A stretch of DNA of 64,000 nt from Larus michahellis. Lineage: Eukaryota > Chordata > Aves > Charadriiformes > Laridae. The notes below the pieces were generated by a model. That model made no database searches, was not told the DNA's origin, and worked only from the letters and a program-made list of their open reading frames with translations. The stretch is from the NCBI RefSeq assembly GCF_964199755.1, contig NC_133897.1:125318125-125382124 (forward strand), given 5' to 3'. The position numbers and the translations under genes were made by a program. Of the stretch, positions 1 through 12,937 are shown in pieces; within the stretch, counting starts at the first letter, position 1; each line of letters begins with the position of its first letter.

Positions 1-939
1 TTTGCATTATTTTTGTATTTCAAATTTTTAAATATATTTTTATTGCTATTATTTTGACCTTTGTAACATTCCAAGTTTAAAAATAACATAAGGCATGAAT
101 CATCAAGGATTGTTTTATTAATTAATTGCTTCTTTGATAGAGGACAGTTTTTTCTGCTCAGACTTTTTAACTGCCTTTTTTTCCCCCATAGTCAACAAAA
201 GCAATATTAACTAATACTATTAAACAATATTTCCTTCCCTTACTGTCATGGTTTAACACCAGTAGGCACCCATACCAACACCCACCCACACTTATTCAAT
301 TGAAATTACACACACAATAGCAATGGGAGTTGTTTAGGAAACTGATTGTTCTGGTGGTTGGGGAGTTATTCAAAGTCACTGTATAATCACTGCTTTTTGT
401 GGCAGTGCTGATGTTTAAGATACTTTTCCTTTCTTATCTTTCTCTTGTCTTTCTCATTTCCTTTCTATTATTCTTTGTGGTTTTGTTTTGCAATGAAATT
501 CAAAATGAAAGGTTTACTTCATTTGCTCAAATAAATCAGTCTCAAAACATGGCTGACCAACTCTGTACATAGTACAATTAAAATAAGTCTCACAAGGTAC
601 AACAATTCTCAGATTTTCCATTCTGAAGTTGAAACACCATCTGTGACCCTTCTTAGCACTATATTTGCTTTTGTCCTAGCAGTAGCAGCATCAATTTATA
701 CTCTTTCACAATGCACAAAATGAGAAAATTTGTACTTTTTCTTATTGATCATTCTCAAAACAAGAGTTTTCCTTGCAATTCTCATTACTAGTCTTTAAAA
801 CTATGTTTGCATACTGCAGTAGAGTATAAAATGGGCTATGTGGGTTACTCAATGTGCTACTGAAAGATGCTCAAAGTAGCACCCCTACATTTTTTAATCC
901 CTTTAAATTGAAGGACTCAGGATTAGTGTACAAAGTGGT
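1..939. other. Gene-free AT-rich stretch
   Basis: No coding segment with splice sites or recognisable domain was seen on either strand. The stretch is AT-rich with short T runs. The only hint of structure is a possible LTR edge near 246. Confidence 0.5.
246..300 (-). repeat. Possible LTR edge fragment
   Basis: The sequence TGTCATGGTTTAACACCAG resembles the inverted start of the solo LTRs elsewhere in the window, which begin TGTC or TGTT followed by GTGGTTTGG when read on the plus strand. The similarity fades within about 50 bases and no partner end or target duplication was found. It may be a truncated LTR remnant or chance. Confidence 0.25.
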
Positions 940-1234
940 CTAAAGAGACCCCCCTGGCTTAACTGTGAGCTTCTGAGTCTGCTCAAAACCAAAGAAAAGC
1001 ATAGCAGAGATGGAAAAGTGGATGAATACATGGTGATAACTATAAGGGCACTGCCAGGGCACACAGAGAAGCCGTTAGAAAAGCAAAAGCTCAGCTCACA
1101 TTGAAACTGGCCAGAGCTAAGTTCTTGTAGTTTGGGAAAAACTACAAGAAAGGGTTCTTCAGGTACATAAACAACAGGCAGAAACAGAAGGAAAATACTG
1201 GCCCTCTGTTAAACAGGAGAGGTGAATTAATCAC

Positions 1235-1838
1235 TGTTGTGGTTTGGGCCAGGTGGGCCAGTGACAAGACAACAGATGCTCTCCCCAACTTCTCGCTCAA
1301 GGAGAGGAAGAAGAAAGATAGAGACTTATGAGTTTAGAAAAAAACTAAACTACTTCAATGAAATATTAATAATAAAATAAAAAAATGAAATAGATACTAT
1401 ATAAATAAATATACACAAAAACATATCAAGCTCCCAAGGAGATGTCACTGCCAGGCAGTGGGAAAATTCCAGACTGGCCTCAGTGACAAATGGGAACTAG
1501 AACACACTGACCAGGATCAAAAGGCAGATGAGCCGACGGGGTCCTCCTCAGACATCAGTCATTGAAGACAGAGAAGCAGTCCATGGATGAAGAGCCCACT
1601 GGAGAAGATCCAAAGAAGAACAGCCCTTGCAAAAGAATCCTTTCAGAAAAGCCAACCTGATGCCTTTGATCCCTCAGCTTTTATACTGAGCATGGGTCAC
1701 CTGACCTGTCCACAGGTGTAACCCTTCCACAGGGTAAACAACCAAGTCAGCTGACCCTGGTTGCCACAGCAACAAGTGTAAGCAAGAGCCTCTCTTACTC
1801 AACAGAAAGTTGTCTCTGCCTCAGCCCAAGCCAGGACA
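1235..1838 (-). mobile_element. Solo ERV LTR inserted in CR1
   Basis: A long terminal repeat read on the minus strand, about 604 bp. On the plus strand it opens TGTTGTGGTTTGGG and closes GCCAGGACA. It is flanked by ATCAC (1230-1234) and GTCAC (1839-1843), a 5-bp target duplication with one mismatch. A TATA box lies inside. It aligns along most of its length, in opposite orientation, with the LTR at 53512-54068. No internal retroviral genes are present, so it is a solo LTR left by recombination between two LTRs. A 5-bp duplication is typical of ERVL-like or some class I elements. The exact family is inferred, not searched. Confidence 0.8.
1678..1685 (-). promoter_or_regulatory. LTR TATA box
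   Basis: TATAAAAG on the minus strand, in the same context (followed by CTGAGGGA) as the TATA box of the related LTR at 53645-53652. This supports it as the core promoter of the LTR. Activity is unknown. Confidence 0.45.
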
Positions 1839-2576
1839 GTCACCAACAGTGCTGGAAAGGCAGAGGATCTCAGCACTTTCTTCACCTCTGTCTTTACCAG
1901 CACTTTTGTTCCCCAGTACTTGGGAACAAAAATCCAGGTTGGTGCAAACACAGACCCACTGTCAGTGAAGGAAGAGTTGATATGCAAACTATTACAGAAG
2001 CTTGACCCCTACAGATCAATGGTCCTTGACATTATCTGCCTAAGGATGTTGAGGGAGCTGGCTGACGTCATTGCAAGGCCGCTCTCCATAATCTTTGAAA
2101 AGTTGTGGAGATTGGGGGATGTCCCAGAAGACTGGAACAAGGCTAATGACACCCCACATCGACAAGAAGGGCTTAAAGGAGGAGCAAGGAAATTACAGGC
2201 CCATCAGTCTTACTTCACTCCCGGGGAAAATTTTGGAATGAATTCTCCTGGGAGCTATCACAAGTCAAATGATGCACATGACTGGGAAAAGGCAGTGTGG
2301 ATTCACCAAAGGTAAACCATGCTTGACAAACCTGATCGCCTTCTACAACAAAGTAATGTGCTCAGTTGATGAGGGGTGAGTGGTGGACATTGTGTACCTG
2401 GATTTCTCCAAAGCTTTCAACACGGTTCCCCACAGCCTTTTCCTAGAGAAGCTGATGTGTTAAGGTTTAGACAAGTGATCTGTGTGGTGGGTGGGAAACT
2501 GTCTGACAGGCTGCACCCAGAAGGTGATAGTAAATAGCTCCTTTTCAAACTGGCAGCCTGTCATCAGGGATCGATA

Positions 2577-3263
2577 TTGAGCCCAACGCTCTTTAGTATC
2601 TTCATAAGTGATCTGGATGATCAGGTTAAGTGTACCCTGATGAAGTTTGCTGATGACACCAAACTAAGTGAGGAAGCAGGTACTTCGGAAAGGAAAGCCA
2701 CCCTGCAGGAAGACCTGGATAGGCTGGAAGAGGGGGCTAACAAGAACCTTATGAAGTTCAACAAGGACAAGGATAAGATCTTGCACCTGGGAAAACATAG
2801 TCCAGGAATGCAGCACGGATCTACTTGCCTGGGGAGCAGGTCTGTGGAAAGAGACCTGGGGGTACTGGTGGCCAACAAGCTCCGTATGACCAAACAGTGT
2901 CCTGAGGCAGCTAAGAAGGCCAACAGGATGCTGGGTTGCATCAACAAGGACATCACCAGTAAAGATAAAGAAATCACTATTCCACTCTACTCAGTGCTTG
3001 TCAGGCCACACCTGGAATACTGTATTCAGTTTTTGTCCCCATTGTACAAAAAAGATGTGGACAGACTGGAAAGGGTCCAGAGAAGGACCACAAAGATGAC
3101 CAAAGGACTGGGAAGGCTGTCATATGAGGAAAGTTTGAGAGAATTTGGTTTGTTCAGCCTTGAGAAAAGAAGGCTTAGGGGATGTTCCAGTATTAAAAGG
3201 GTGGCTACAAAAAAGACGGAGACTCCTTTTTACAAGGAGTCACATGGAAAAGATGAGGGGTAA
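2577..3263 (+). pseudogene. CR1 reverse transcriptase fragment
   Basis: The longest surviving frame of the 0.94-3.5 kb CR1, about 228 codons. It starts at the end of the RT palm (MSPTLFSIFISDLDDQ, degenerate relative to the usual [15 protein letters not shown]). It carries the catalytic FADDTKL motif, then ERDLGVLV, and then the C-terminal block RPHLEYC..ERVQRR..EKRRLRG. After about codon 205 the frame shifts and the CR1 continues in another frame (3145-3390). The upstream fingers lie in a third frame at 1920-2190. The reading frame is broken in several places, so no functional protein is expected. Confidence 0.85.
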
Positions 3264-3508
3264 TGGGTACAAGGTACTCCAGGGGAGATTCCAATTGGAC
3301 ATAAGAGGAAAATTTTTCACAATGACAACAATCAGCCATTGGAATAATCTCCCCAGGGAAGCAGTGGATTCCCCAACACTGCACACTTAAGATTAATCTG
3401 GACAGGGTGCTGGGCCATCTTGTGCAGACTGTGCTTTGCCAAGAAAGGTTGGGCCAGGTGATCCTTGAGGTCCCTTCCAACCTGGTGTTCTATGATTCTA
3501 TGATTTTG

Positions 3509-4994
3509 CAGTGCTCTCTGAACAGTCCTACTGAATGAATTTAAGTGTGGTTTCATGACACTGTATTTCACCCCATCTACATAGCAGAAGGCTGTCCTGT
3601 ACACTCTTCTGATCCAGCTCACATTGATCACACTTGCTAACTCTGTCATCAGAATATTTTTGCTCACTAACAAAAATACTCCTATTAGGATATGCCATAT
3701 CCTATAGGCATACTCCTATTATCTCAAAATATTCTTAGACAATTTCTGCAAAGGTTTGTTTCAAAAGATACAAAACACAGAGGTATAAAATACCATTTGT
3801 CTTCCACTTGTGTCTGTAGTTGTCTTCAAGACAGTCAGAAAATTCACTTTAACTTATATACACTTTATGTCTTACCATTATGGTATCAAGTTTCACCACT
3901 TACTTACACAATTCATGCATTAAAGCATTAAAGTAATGGATGAAAAGGTCAGAGTGAAAAAGCAGTACTTAAATAAACTGGCAAGAAGTGTATTTAATAA
4001 TTTCCAATTTGTGGAGAAGCTCACAAACCCCACCCTTGGCATAGTAGTTTGATGGCAACTATAGGGAAGGGGTGAGTAACAGAGTAATAGTGTGCACAAA
4101 TGGGACACTCAAAACAGTCTAGGGGGCATTCACCAGCTCTGATAATGCTGGAGATGAAGATAACCATCAACTGGATTAAGCAGTAACAAGGGAAAGACAT
4201 TTTTTTTGAAAAGGAGTTAGCCTGGAGTAGCATAACGGAAGCACAAATATTTGCAATGAAGTAAGAGGAAACCTGGGAGGGGAAATAAGAACAGCACAAG
4301 TCAAATTCTGGTCTGGCACAGTTAGGGGATTGCAGGCTGCCACACAGGCACCTGTGAAATTCGAGCACCATGTTTTTGGTGGGAGTGGTGGGCAAACAGG
4401 GGAACTCACCACTCCTGGAAAGGGGGTGGAGGGTTTGCTCGTAACCCACACTGCTGGAGCAGTGATGGTGATGTATACATATAGCTCAAGTAGAAGTGTG
4501 GGACTAAAACCTTTAGGAATTAGTTATGAAAGGGTGCTTAAAAACCTCTAGTCATTTTTTGAAGTATTTTTTAAGTATCCAGTTTTGCAGCTTAGCTGAA
4601 TTTAAAAACACAACTTCCCTAAACTTTTAGGTATTTAGGGAGAAAGCAAACTCTGATAGAACTATTTTTCATGTACACGCTACTTCACATAGTCCCTGGG
4701 AAATACTATGTTTCAAAGAAGAATGGAAAGGACAGGAATGCAGCTGACACAGCATGTATCTGAAGGTGCGAAAAGGCCATATGAAAACGCAAAAATATTT
4801 CTGAACTACAACTCTTCATGCTTGAGCTCTTTCCCTCTCACCTGGGAAGGGAACCTCCACTTGTCCTTCCAACCCTACCCACTCCCAGTTCCCACCATAC
4901 GAATGGCTTTCTTGCTACACTGAAAAGGCTGCTGATGCCTATAGTCATTTTCAAGTTGGCATGTCTATTACCACCACACAGATACAGTCTCATT
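3509..4994. other. Gene-free stretch
   Basis: Short open frames occur on both strands, but none has a recognisable domain, splice context or repeat similarity that I can see. Confidence 0.45.
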
Positions 4995-6238
4995 GGGTCT
5001 ACAGAGGTGTGGTGGGATAGGTCACACAGCTGGAGTCCTGCAGAGGGCCTAACAAGGTTAGACAGTCTGTTGGACTTCATGCTCACAAACAGGGAAGGAC
5101 TGTTCAGGGATGTGAAGTTTTGGAGCAGCCTTGGCCACACTAACCATGAAAAGGTGGCACGCAAGGTCCTGAGAGGAGAGAATAAGACAAATAGCAGAAT
5201 CTCAGCCTTGGACTTCTGACGAACAAACTTTGGTCTGCTTAGCAACCTGCTTGGAAGAGTCTGATGGGATACAGCTGTGTAGAGAAGAGGAGTCCAGGAG
5301 AGATGATTTTTGAAGAAATCCCAGGTCTGAGACATCAGTGAGGAAGCCCAGAGCAATGAAATAGAAGAGGATTAGACCAGGGCAAACATGCACAAGCCCA
5401 TTGGATGCAGTCAAAAGTGCTGAGGGATCTTACTAATGTCCTTGTGAAGCTACTTGATTATCTTCGAAAACTCATGGTGATGAGAAGAGTTCCCTGAGGA
5501 CTGGAAAAAAGCCAATGCCACTCCTATCTCCAAGAACAGCAAGAAGGAAGACCCAGGGAACTACAGATCAGTCAGCCTCCCCTTCACCCCTGGGAATGCA
5601 ATGGAGCAAATAATCCTAGAAACTGTTCCTAGACATATTGACAAGAAAGTGATTAGGAGTATTCAGCATGGATAATGGAAATATCGTGCCTGACCAACCT
5701 GTCAGCCTTCTACAATTAAATCAGTAGTTTGATGGGTGAGGGTAGAGAAGCTGATGTTGTGTATCTTGACTTTCACAAGGCTTTCATCACTGTCTATCAC
5801 AACGTCTTAATTGACAAACTGATGAAATATCGACCAGATAAGTGGGCAGTGATGTGGACTTAATACTAGCGGAACTGCTGGGCTCGTGTGAGGAGTGACT
5901 GAGAGAGTGGCTCAGCCTGGAGAAGAAAAGGCTCAGGGAGTTTTATCAATCTATAAAAATATTAATGGGATGGAGTAGAGAAGATAGGGACAGAGTCTTC
6001 TCTGTGGTGCTCTGTGACAGGACAAAAGGTAATGAGAAGTTGAAACACAGGAAACCCCACCTGAACAAAAGAAAAAAGCTTTAACTGTGAGGCAGGTTGC
6101 TGGAACAGGTTGCCCACGAAACTGTGGAGCCTCCATCTGTGGAAATATCCAAAACCCAGCTGCTGTCCAGCTTTGAGCAGAGCTTTGGGCTAGAAAAATC
6201 TCCAGTGGTCCCTTCTAACCTCAACTATTCTATGATTT
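4995..6238 (+). mobile_element. CR1 LINE fragment, old and deleted
   Basis: A decayed CR1 copy. It begins in the end of the endonuclease domain (residues like LLDFMLTNREGLFRDVK, 5060-5120). It continues through the RT start (EFPEDWKKANATPI, PGNYRSVSL near 5490-5580) and the block around SIQHG and LTFTRLSS (5660-5790), jumps over most of the palm, and resumes in the 3' region (5890-6236) with 'tctaacctcaactattctatgatt'. Many stops and an internal deletion near 5870-5890 show it is inactive. Confidence 0.85.
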
Positions 6239-7035
6239 TGCAAAAATTAATTATCCTTCCTTATCAATGTTACTGAAAAATGTTATGCTATTTTACAACA
6301 GGAGAAGTCTACTGAGGTACATAGGTATGAACCTATTGAACCTTATTCTGAAGTCACATATTTCCGTCAGTGTTATTCCCAAATATCTGCTACCATGTTT
6401 AGTGTTTTCCAAAGGCAATAATAAGGAAACATTCACTGTTCTTGTTTAAGTAATGAATTGTTGCTGTAGTCAGATGATATGAAAAAGTTATGCAACTCAT
6501 TTGTTCCTAGAGATTATGCTAAATTGCATTTTTGGCTGTTTGTCTTCCAAAAAAATGGAAAATTAGAACTGTACAAATAATTGTGTTTACTGTCAACTGT
6601 GACATTAACTCTAGGATAAATCCACTTAGGAAGAAGGAACTTACATGTTAAAGATAATAGTATTAGTGTGAGAGACAAGACTTACAAGATGACAATCAAT
6701 AAATTAGTCACTGGAAATGGTGAGTGAATTTGCTTTCCACAGAAATATTAATGAACAAAGGAGATATGAACAAAACATTTTGCTATCTGACAATGACAAT
6801 CTTAACTAAGGTAAAGATTTGCATTGTCCAGTGTAATAAATAGCCAGATCCCTTAAACAGAAATGGCACTTATTTTATTATAGGGACAGAGCCAATAAAG
6901 CAAAAGCACAGCGCTGGGTGCATGACTCAAGTCAGAGGCACACCAGCTAATACTTCAACCATGTCTTATATACATTCAATATTGCATACGTATTCACTAT
7001 TTTAGACAGAGTAATTGTTTATAATGATTGATTAG
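6239..7035. other. Gene-free stretch
   Basis: AT-rich sequence with no supported gene or repeat. Confidence 0.45.
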
Positions 7036-7188
7036 TATTAGTCCTTTTTCTCTTCTATTTGTGTGTTTCCTTCTGAATTGTTTCTGAGGATCGATGATCT
7101 TCAGTTCCCTTTTCCCATGCATCTGTTTCCTTCTGGTAGGATCGATTATCATCAACTCCCTTCTCCTATGCATCTGTTTCCTTCTGTT
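7036..7188. repeat. 51-bp tandem repeat, about 2.8 copies
   Basis: Two adjacent units, 7087-7137 and 7138-7188, both open AGGATCGAT and share the core TGCATCTGTTTCCTTCTG. A third, more degraded copy with extra bases precedes them (from about 7036). It is a small decaying minisatellite. It creates short lysine/arginine-rich frames on the minus strand that are repeat artefacts. Confidence 0.75.
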
Positions 7189-7234
7189 AATCACTTGTGG
7201 AGTCTTTTGGAGAAGTTCTCTTTTGTTTCTCTCG

Positions 7235-7264
7235 GATGTTTTTCTTCATGATGTTTTTCTTCAT
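7235..7264. repeat. 15-bp perfect tandem duplication
   Basis: GATGTTTTTCTTCAT occurs twice without a gap (7235-7249, 7250-7264), just downstream of the 51-bp repeat. Confidence 0.9.
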
Positions 7265-7899
7265 AGTTGCTGTTAGTTGTTATCTTTGAGGTTTCTCATG
7301 TTTCCTAATTTACTAAAGGTTAGTTATCCTTATAAGTCAAAGATTTATAACCTTGTTATTATGGCAAAAGCCAACAATACCTTCACTATTTTTCACATCC
7401 AGCACAACCCATAATTTTGCAGAGCTCTCCTTTACCAAGCAGAATGGGCCAGTTTGGCCCCAAACACCATTTGGAGAGAGATATCACCCAATGGTAAGTG
7501 CTAGCCAAAGTTCCTTTGGCAAGTTGCAGGACAGAAAGAAAACAGTGTAAGAGTCAGGGAACTCTACATTTTGACAGAGACATGTATAAATGAATGGTTA
7601 AAATAGAATGCAAGAGAGGAGGTGAGATAAGTGGCACTCTGAGATAAGGCCTTGAAACATATGTATTACCTATCATCCTGTTTTACCTACTTGTTTTCAC
7701 AATAGACCACCTAAAGTAATACAAACACTGATTGCCGTTAATGTTTTCTCTCCCTTTCTCCAATCATAGTTGTGTAATCTTAGTTTCACTTGGCTTTCCT
7801 TAGCAATAAAAGCTATTAGGAAACTACATTTAGTTAAAAGCAATGCCTCATTGATATGACGAGCTTTTATGTATTTTGAGCATCGTTATCAAAGAAGTA
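7265..7899. other. Gene-free stretch
   Basis: AT-rich sequence; nothing supported. Confidence 0.45.
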
Positions 7900-8352
7900 T
7901 CCACCTGGAGTACTGCATCCAGCTCTGGAGCCCTCAGAACAGGAAAGATATGGACCTGTTGGAGCAGGTCCAGAGGAGGGGCACGAGAAAGATCAGAGGG
8001 CTGGAACACCTCTCATATGAGGAAAGGCTGCGGGAGTTGGGGTTGTTCATCTCAGAGAAGAGAAGGCTCCAGGGAGACCTTATTGCGGCTTTCCAGTATT
8101 TAAAGGGAGCCTACAGGAAAGATGTAGGACCTGTCGTGATAGGACAAGGGGTAATGGTTTTAAACTAAAAGAGGGAAGCTTTAGACTAGATATAAGGTAT
8201 TTTTACAATGAGGGTGGTGAAACACTGGAACATGTCGCCCAGAAATGTGGTAGATGCCCCATCCCTGGAAATATTCAAGGTCAGGCTGGACGGAGCTCTG
8301 AGTAACTTGATTTAGTTGAAGATGTCCCTGCCCATTGCAGAGGGGTTGGACT
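7900..8352 (+). mobile_element. CR1 LINE 3' fragment
   Basis: It covers the C-terminal part of CR1 ORF2: [10 protein letters not shown], then [31 protein letters not shown] spread over 7905-8050, followed by the degraded DRTRGN...LDIR block and 'ctggaaatattcaaggtcaggctgga'. The terminal ATTCTATG repeat is missing or decayed. The neighbouring 47.7 kb copy has closely similar sequence (GGACCTGTTGGAGCA), so both may come from the same subfamily. Confidence 0.9.
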
Positions 8353-11300
8353 AGAATTCCCTGGCAGAATTCCCTAACAAAAAAGACAAAGACATGGAGT
8401 TGGCATTGTGGTACACCTGTATGATACCATGCACTCACAGCTGTGGCTAAAAATCCATATGTCTAGCATACAACTGTGTCTCACTCTTAATGCCGTCACC
8501 CTTTGTATGATTTTATGCTTGTTGCACTTGGTTTGAGATTATAAAAAAGAGGAAGATTTGTTTACTTGTTAAGAGTTTTGTTTATGTTTGTTTTGCTCAA
8601 GGCAAAATAGCTTTGTTTCTTTGTTGCCTGAGTAAGTGTGACAGCTACTGAAAAAAACCAACCTTATAAGCACCCCTGCTAAGCAATAGTTTCTGTGAAG
8701 CTAAATTAGAGTATGCTTGTGCTACAATAAGGTTTCAACTGTATTTTAACAATTCTCTTTTTGGACTTGCTCTGCTAGTTTGCAGAAGGGTGACATAGGG
8801 CATCACACCATTACAGAAGAGTTTTTTGATTATTTTTCAGAAATGAAATCCCTGTTAGGAAATATGGCCTAACTGTGATAGAGCAGTGTAAATTCTCTGT
8901 GTGAGCCACACGGAACAGGCTGCATTTTTATTTTTTTTTCAGTGAATATGTATTTTTAAAGTAAAAGCTTCCTAGCTGAGTTTTGTTTCAAAACTATGTT
9001 TGTGAAGTAACAGCCATACATCTAGCAACATCATTACTAAAACTGTACATTTAAGACCATACTTCATAAGAATTTAAATCCCAGGAGTAAGTACAAGACT
9101 TATCTTACACATTTTGCATTATAGGCATATTCATCTTTTCCTTGAATGTAAAAGATGAATATTTAATCATAAAAAGCCATTTTCATTAGTTATTTTAAAC
9201 AACCTTGTTTACAATATCCATACATTTTAAAAGACATTCTTAAATGGGAAGTGTCAGCTAATCAAATAGCTTTGAATATTTGGGGTAGATTAGTAATAAA
9301 TATTCTTGAGAAGAGTATTGGACATACAGCCTGAAGGGAGAACACAGTCTCTTTATTCTCTCTTTCAGGGCAAGTAGTTTGGTCCTTTCCAAAGAGACTG
9401 AAAAGTTTATGCTATTTTTATAATGTAGGTGCTACCAATCAACCCCTTCTGTTGATTTGAGGAATATGTGTGCACTACGCTTCCCCCGGGGATGAGATTT
9501 GTCTCCACAGTGACACAAGTACAGGCTCACAGTGTGTTTGTTTTAGTGCAGTAAATATTAGCTGATCAGTTAAAACCATGGAAACTTATGAACTCACAAC
9601 TATATCAACACTGTAATATTTGTATCACTCTAGCTTGACGGATTCCGTAAGCACCTTAAAAGCAAAGAGGAGAGAATAAAGCAACTTCAGCATCGCATGT
9701 AAAGGCATGGGGTATGTAGGGGAAACTGTCTCCCAAGTAACAGAGTGTGGGCTTCTTTGTAACAGAAGCCATAGGCAAACATACCTTTGTTACCTCCTTT
9801 GCATTCAGATATCAGGAAGGATTTGAAGCTGAAGGACAAAATACTTTGCTCTAAGTAGCACAAAAGCTGTGTAGGAACGGCTGCCCCAAGAGACTTCTTT
9901 GCTGCAGGGATATGGAATATACAAAGAAACTCTGGGTGTCATCTAATGCATATCGACTGTTGAGCTTCAAGGACAAGAAGACAGTGATCTGTACGTCTTC
10001 TCTAAACCCCTCCTCTTCATTCTTGCATTTTGGCTCTAATGATGGTTGTTCACTGACATATCGTTAGGCTTAATAGCATCACTTTTCTTTAGAAGAGCTC
10101 CATGGTATTTTCATATGTTGATGATTATTAGTGAAAGAAGAATTTAGGGTGTCAGAATTAATGCTCCAACTAATGCCTTAATCCTGAATTAGACTTTTTT
10201 TTTTTAAATCTGTTCATTGTTTTTCTTTTTTTATCCTATAATTTAAAAAATACAACAAAAAAATATACAGTGTTCACTAAGTGTTACATAACTTTTATTC
10301 TGGAGCAATTAGAGCACTTACAAAGTCTGCATAATTGCTAGCTGGTATCAATAAATTTAATATTAAAACCATCTTCATGAAGATACTCTAGTTTAGTGAT
10401 TGCACCTTGGAAAGTGGAGATTGCACCTTGGAGTTTTTTTACAGGAATATTATAACAACAAAATATTATCTTGGGCAAACTATTTAAAGCTTTACTTCCT
10501 CTTCAATCTCAGAAAAAAACCTCTTCACAATTTCCCTATAACAGCAGGACATTTCAACGAGATGGAAAGCTTTTACTACATCCTGCAATTTGCATTATTT
10601 TTGAAATAGCTGAAGTTGAAGACCCTGAAGAAATACATTTCAGCAATATTTTTATCCATAGGTGTCTTCATAGCTAGTTTCCTTTAGAATTAGATAATTC
10701 AGAAAAAATCAACCATCTATACATATCAATTGTCCCTCCTAGGCATATGGACAAGTGAAATATAGTAGCCATAGGGTTACTGTAGTCAAAGTCCTGTTTA
10801 AAAACAACATTGAACCTCTTGGTTATCATTTACTTGATGTGTATACAGATTATCTTGGGCAAAGGATTTCCTTCTGCTGTGCAGGTGCAATAAACAGTAT
10901 TCTCTGAGGTTATATATACAGCTTGCAGTTCTGAGGTAATACAAGCTTCTCTGGAGAAAGGGGAAAAAAGTAAGAATACAGTAGCTATTAAAACATATCT
11001 TAAAATAAGTATGTTGGTGGAGTTTTTTTAGTGTGACCTTAAAAGAAAACCAAAGAGTTTTTAAGGAAAATAGGTTAATTTGATCTTAAATCTAATCTTA
11101 AAACTGATTCATTACGGACACAAATTCTAAAAAGTGGGTAATTTGAATTATGAGTCTTGGTGTAATTTTAACTGGATAATGATAAACCTTTTATTAGATT
11201 GCAAGATATTAAATAGACAAACAAAACATTATTGGCTTTGCATTTAAGATGCGTCTCATTTGTCCAGATAAACCATACAAGTTGCAGTGTAAGAACTGTT

Positions 11301-12937
11301 GAATGTGGGCAACCTAATCTGTAGATTGGATGCAAGAAAACGGTAAGAGCATGTTTGTATCTTTCCAATTGCGTAATCATGCTTCTGCATATTATTCAGT
11401 GTTCAAGTCTAAGAGATACATTTCCTATTCTCATGAGGTGTGGATTTTCTTGTTTAAATATTTTATAACACAACAGGCACCAGGGTGACAGTACACGCTC
11501 CAAAGAACAAAAAAAATCTGCTCAAGAAGTTACACTGATGTGAATTCAAATTTGTTACTTACAATACTGATTACATTTACTGTTCATTTTTCAGTGTTAT
11601 TGTAAAGTATATGCAGTTTCTATGTTTTTAAAACGTAACCTTTTGGACATCAATGGAAAAGGAAAGTGAGTTAACCTTTTTAGACATAAAGTGTCTCTGT
11701 TTGTTTGTTTATTCCTGTCACTAAAAATTCTTCATGCTGAAGTATTGATTTTTTTTTTTCCAAAAATGTTTCCAACCATTCCATTTACAAAAATCCTGTA
11801 TTTTGTAATTGGTTTTAGTAATGATAGTGTTTTCAATAAAACTTTCAAAAGACAAAAAGAAAAATTCAAACCCATAAAAATGGAATCCATTTAAAGCCTT
11901 CCCCACATCTGCACTAGCATATAATTTTCAAAAACATGATTTATTGTTAACTTCAGTAATCATCATCCATGTAATTTTTACCAGCCCAACAATATTAATT
12001 ATGGATTAGGATTATATCCTACCTTTGACAGTCTGTAGAAAACATTAATTGGCTCAAAAGACATTTTACTATATTCTAATGGTTCTTCATGGACTAGAAA
12101 GTCAGAAAAGTGCTCAGAGCCATAGTCGTAGTGATGCTGTACTGTATTATTAATTACTGAAAGTCTAGTTCATTTTTTAAAAAGTCTTTTAAAAATAGAG
12201 GATGTCATATTTATGCTTTTCTAGCTGCAGTACTTTTCCTATCTTGGCCTATGATAGTTTAATATGGCAGAAAAATTGCTGTCCCTTTTTGGATCATGTT
12301 TCAACTGAAAAAAAGGTGGGGATAGAGAGGGTAGCTTGAGGAAGATGCTTTCAACGCAGAACTTTTAATTAACATTTTAATGTCCTAATAAACTATCAAA
12401 AGAGTAAGTACTTTAAAAATCTGTTGAAAAAAATGAGAAGTTTTGTCACCTTAATCTGTCATAAAAGCTCACAAAAATAGGGTGACATTAAATTAAATAT
12501 CATTGGTAATCATCTCTCACCTTAAACTAAATTAATTTGAACATAAATTGAATTTATGATTAAAGGGTTTAGAAACATTCATTTTTTTCTTTTAAAATTT
12601 AGAAGGTTCAGATAATTCCGATGGATAGTACAACTTCCAAAGTAAATTGTATTTTTCTGTACTTCTTCCTATGGACAATAAACATTAAGCAGTTTTAATC
12701 TCTTACTAACATCGTAACAATCAGAGACAGCAACAATCACAAATGTCAGCAAATGTTTCCGAAGACTCTTAGTTGGGTGGGGCATGCTTAATCTGAATCC
12801 AGGAAATCTGCAGTTAGGAAGCTACAGGTTGGAGTTCTGCTTACTCTACACAAAATAATGTCCTTGATGAGTCAGGCTCAAGGACTGAAGGAGACTGATC
12901 AGATCCTGCCTGAACGTCACCTCATCTGATCACAGCA
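8353..12937. other. Long gene-free AT-rich stretch
   Basis: 4.6 kb with no frame longer than about 70 codons, no exon-like segment that I trust and no CR1 or LTR signature. It contains several T and A runs. Confidence 0.45.

Larger units (their letters stand above)
940..3508 (+). mobile_element. CR1 LINE fragment, interrupted by a solo LTR
   Basis: An old, 5'-truncated CR1 retrotransposon. Broken reading frames follow the CR1 order: the linker between endonuclease and reverse transcriptase (about 940-1230 and 1844-2000), RT fingers and palm (2000-2700), the FADD catalytic motif near 2646-2660, and the C-terminal domain to about 3390. It ends in the CR1 3' signature, with 'ggtcccttccaacctgg' and then repeated ATTCTATG units to 3508. 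Stops and frame changes show it is dead. A solo LTR at 1235-1838 splits it, and the CR1 frame resumes on the far side, so the LTR landed in an existing CR1. Confidence 0.92.

Noticed and set aside
1235-1838. Full provirus next to the LTR
   Set aside because: No gag, pol or env sequence is present and CR1 flanks both sides directly, so only a solo LTR is supported.
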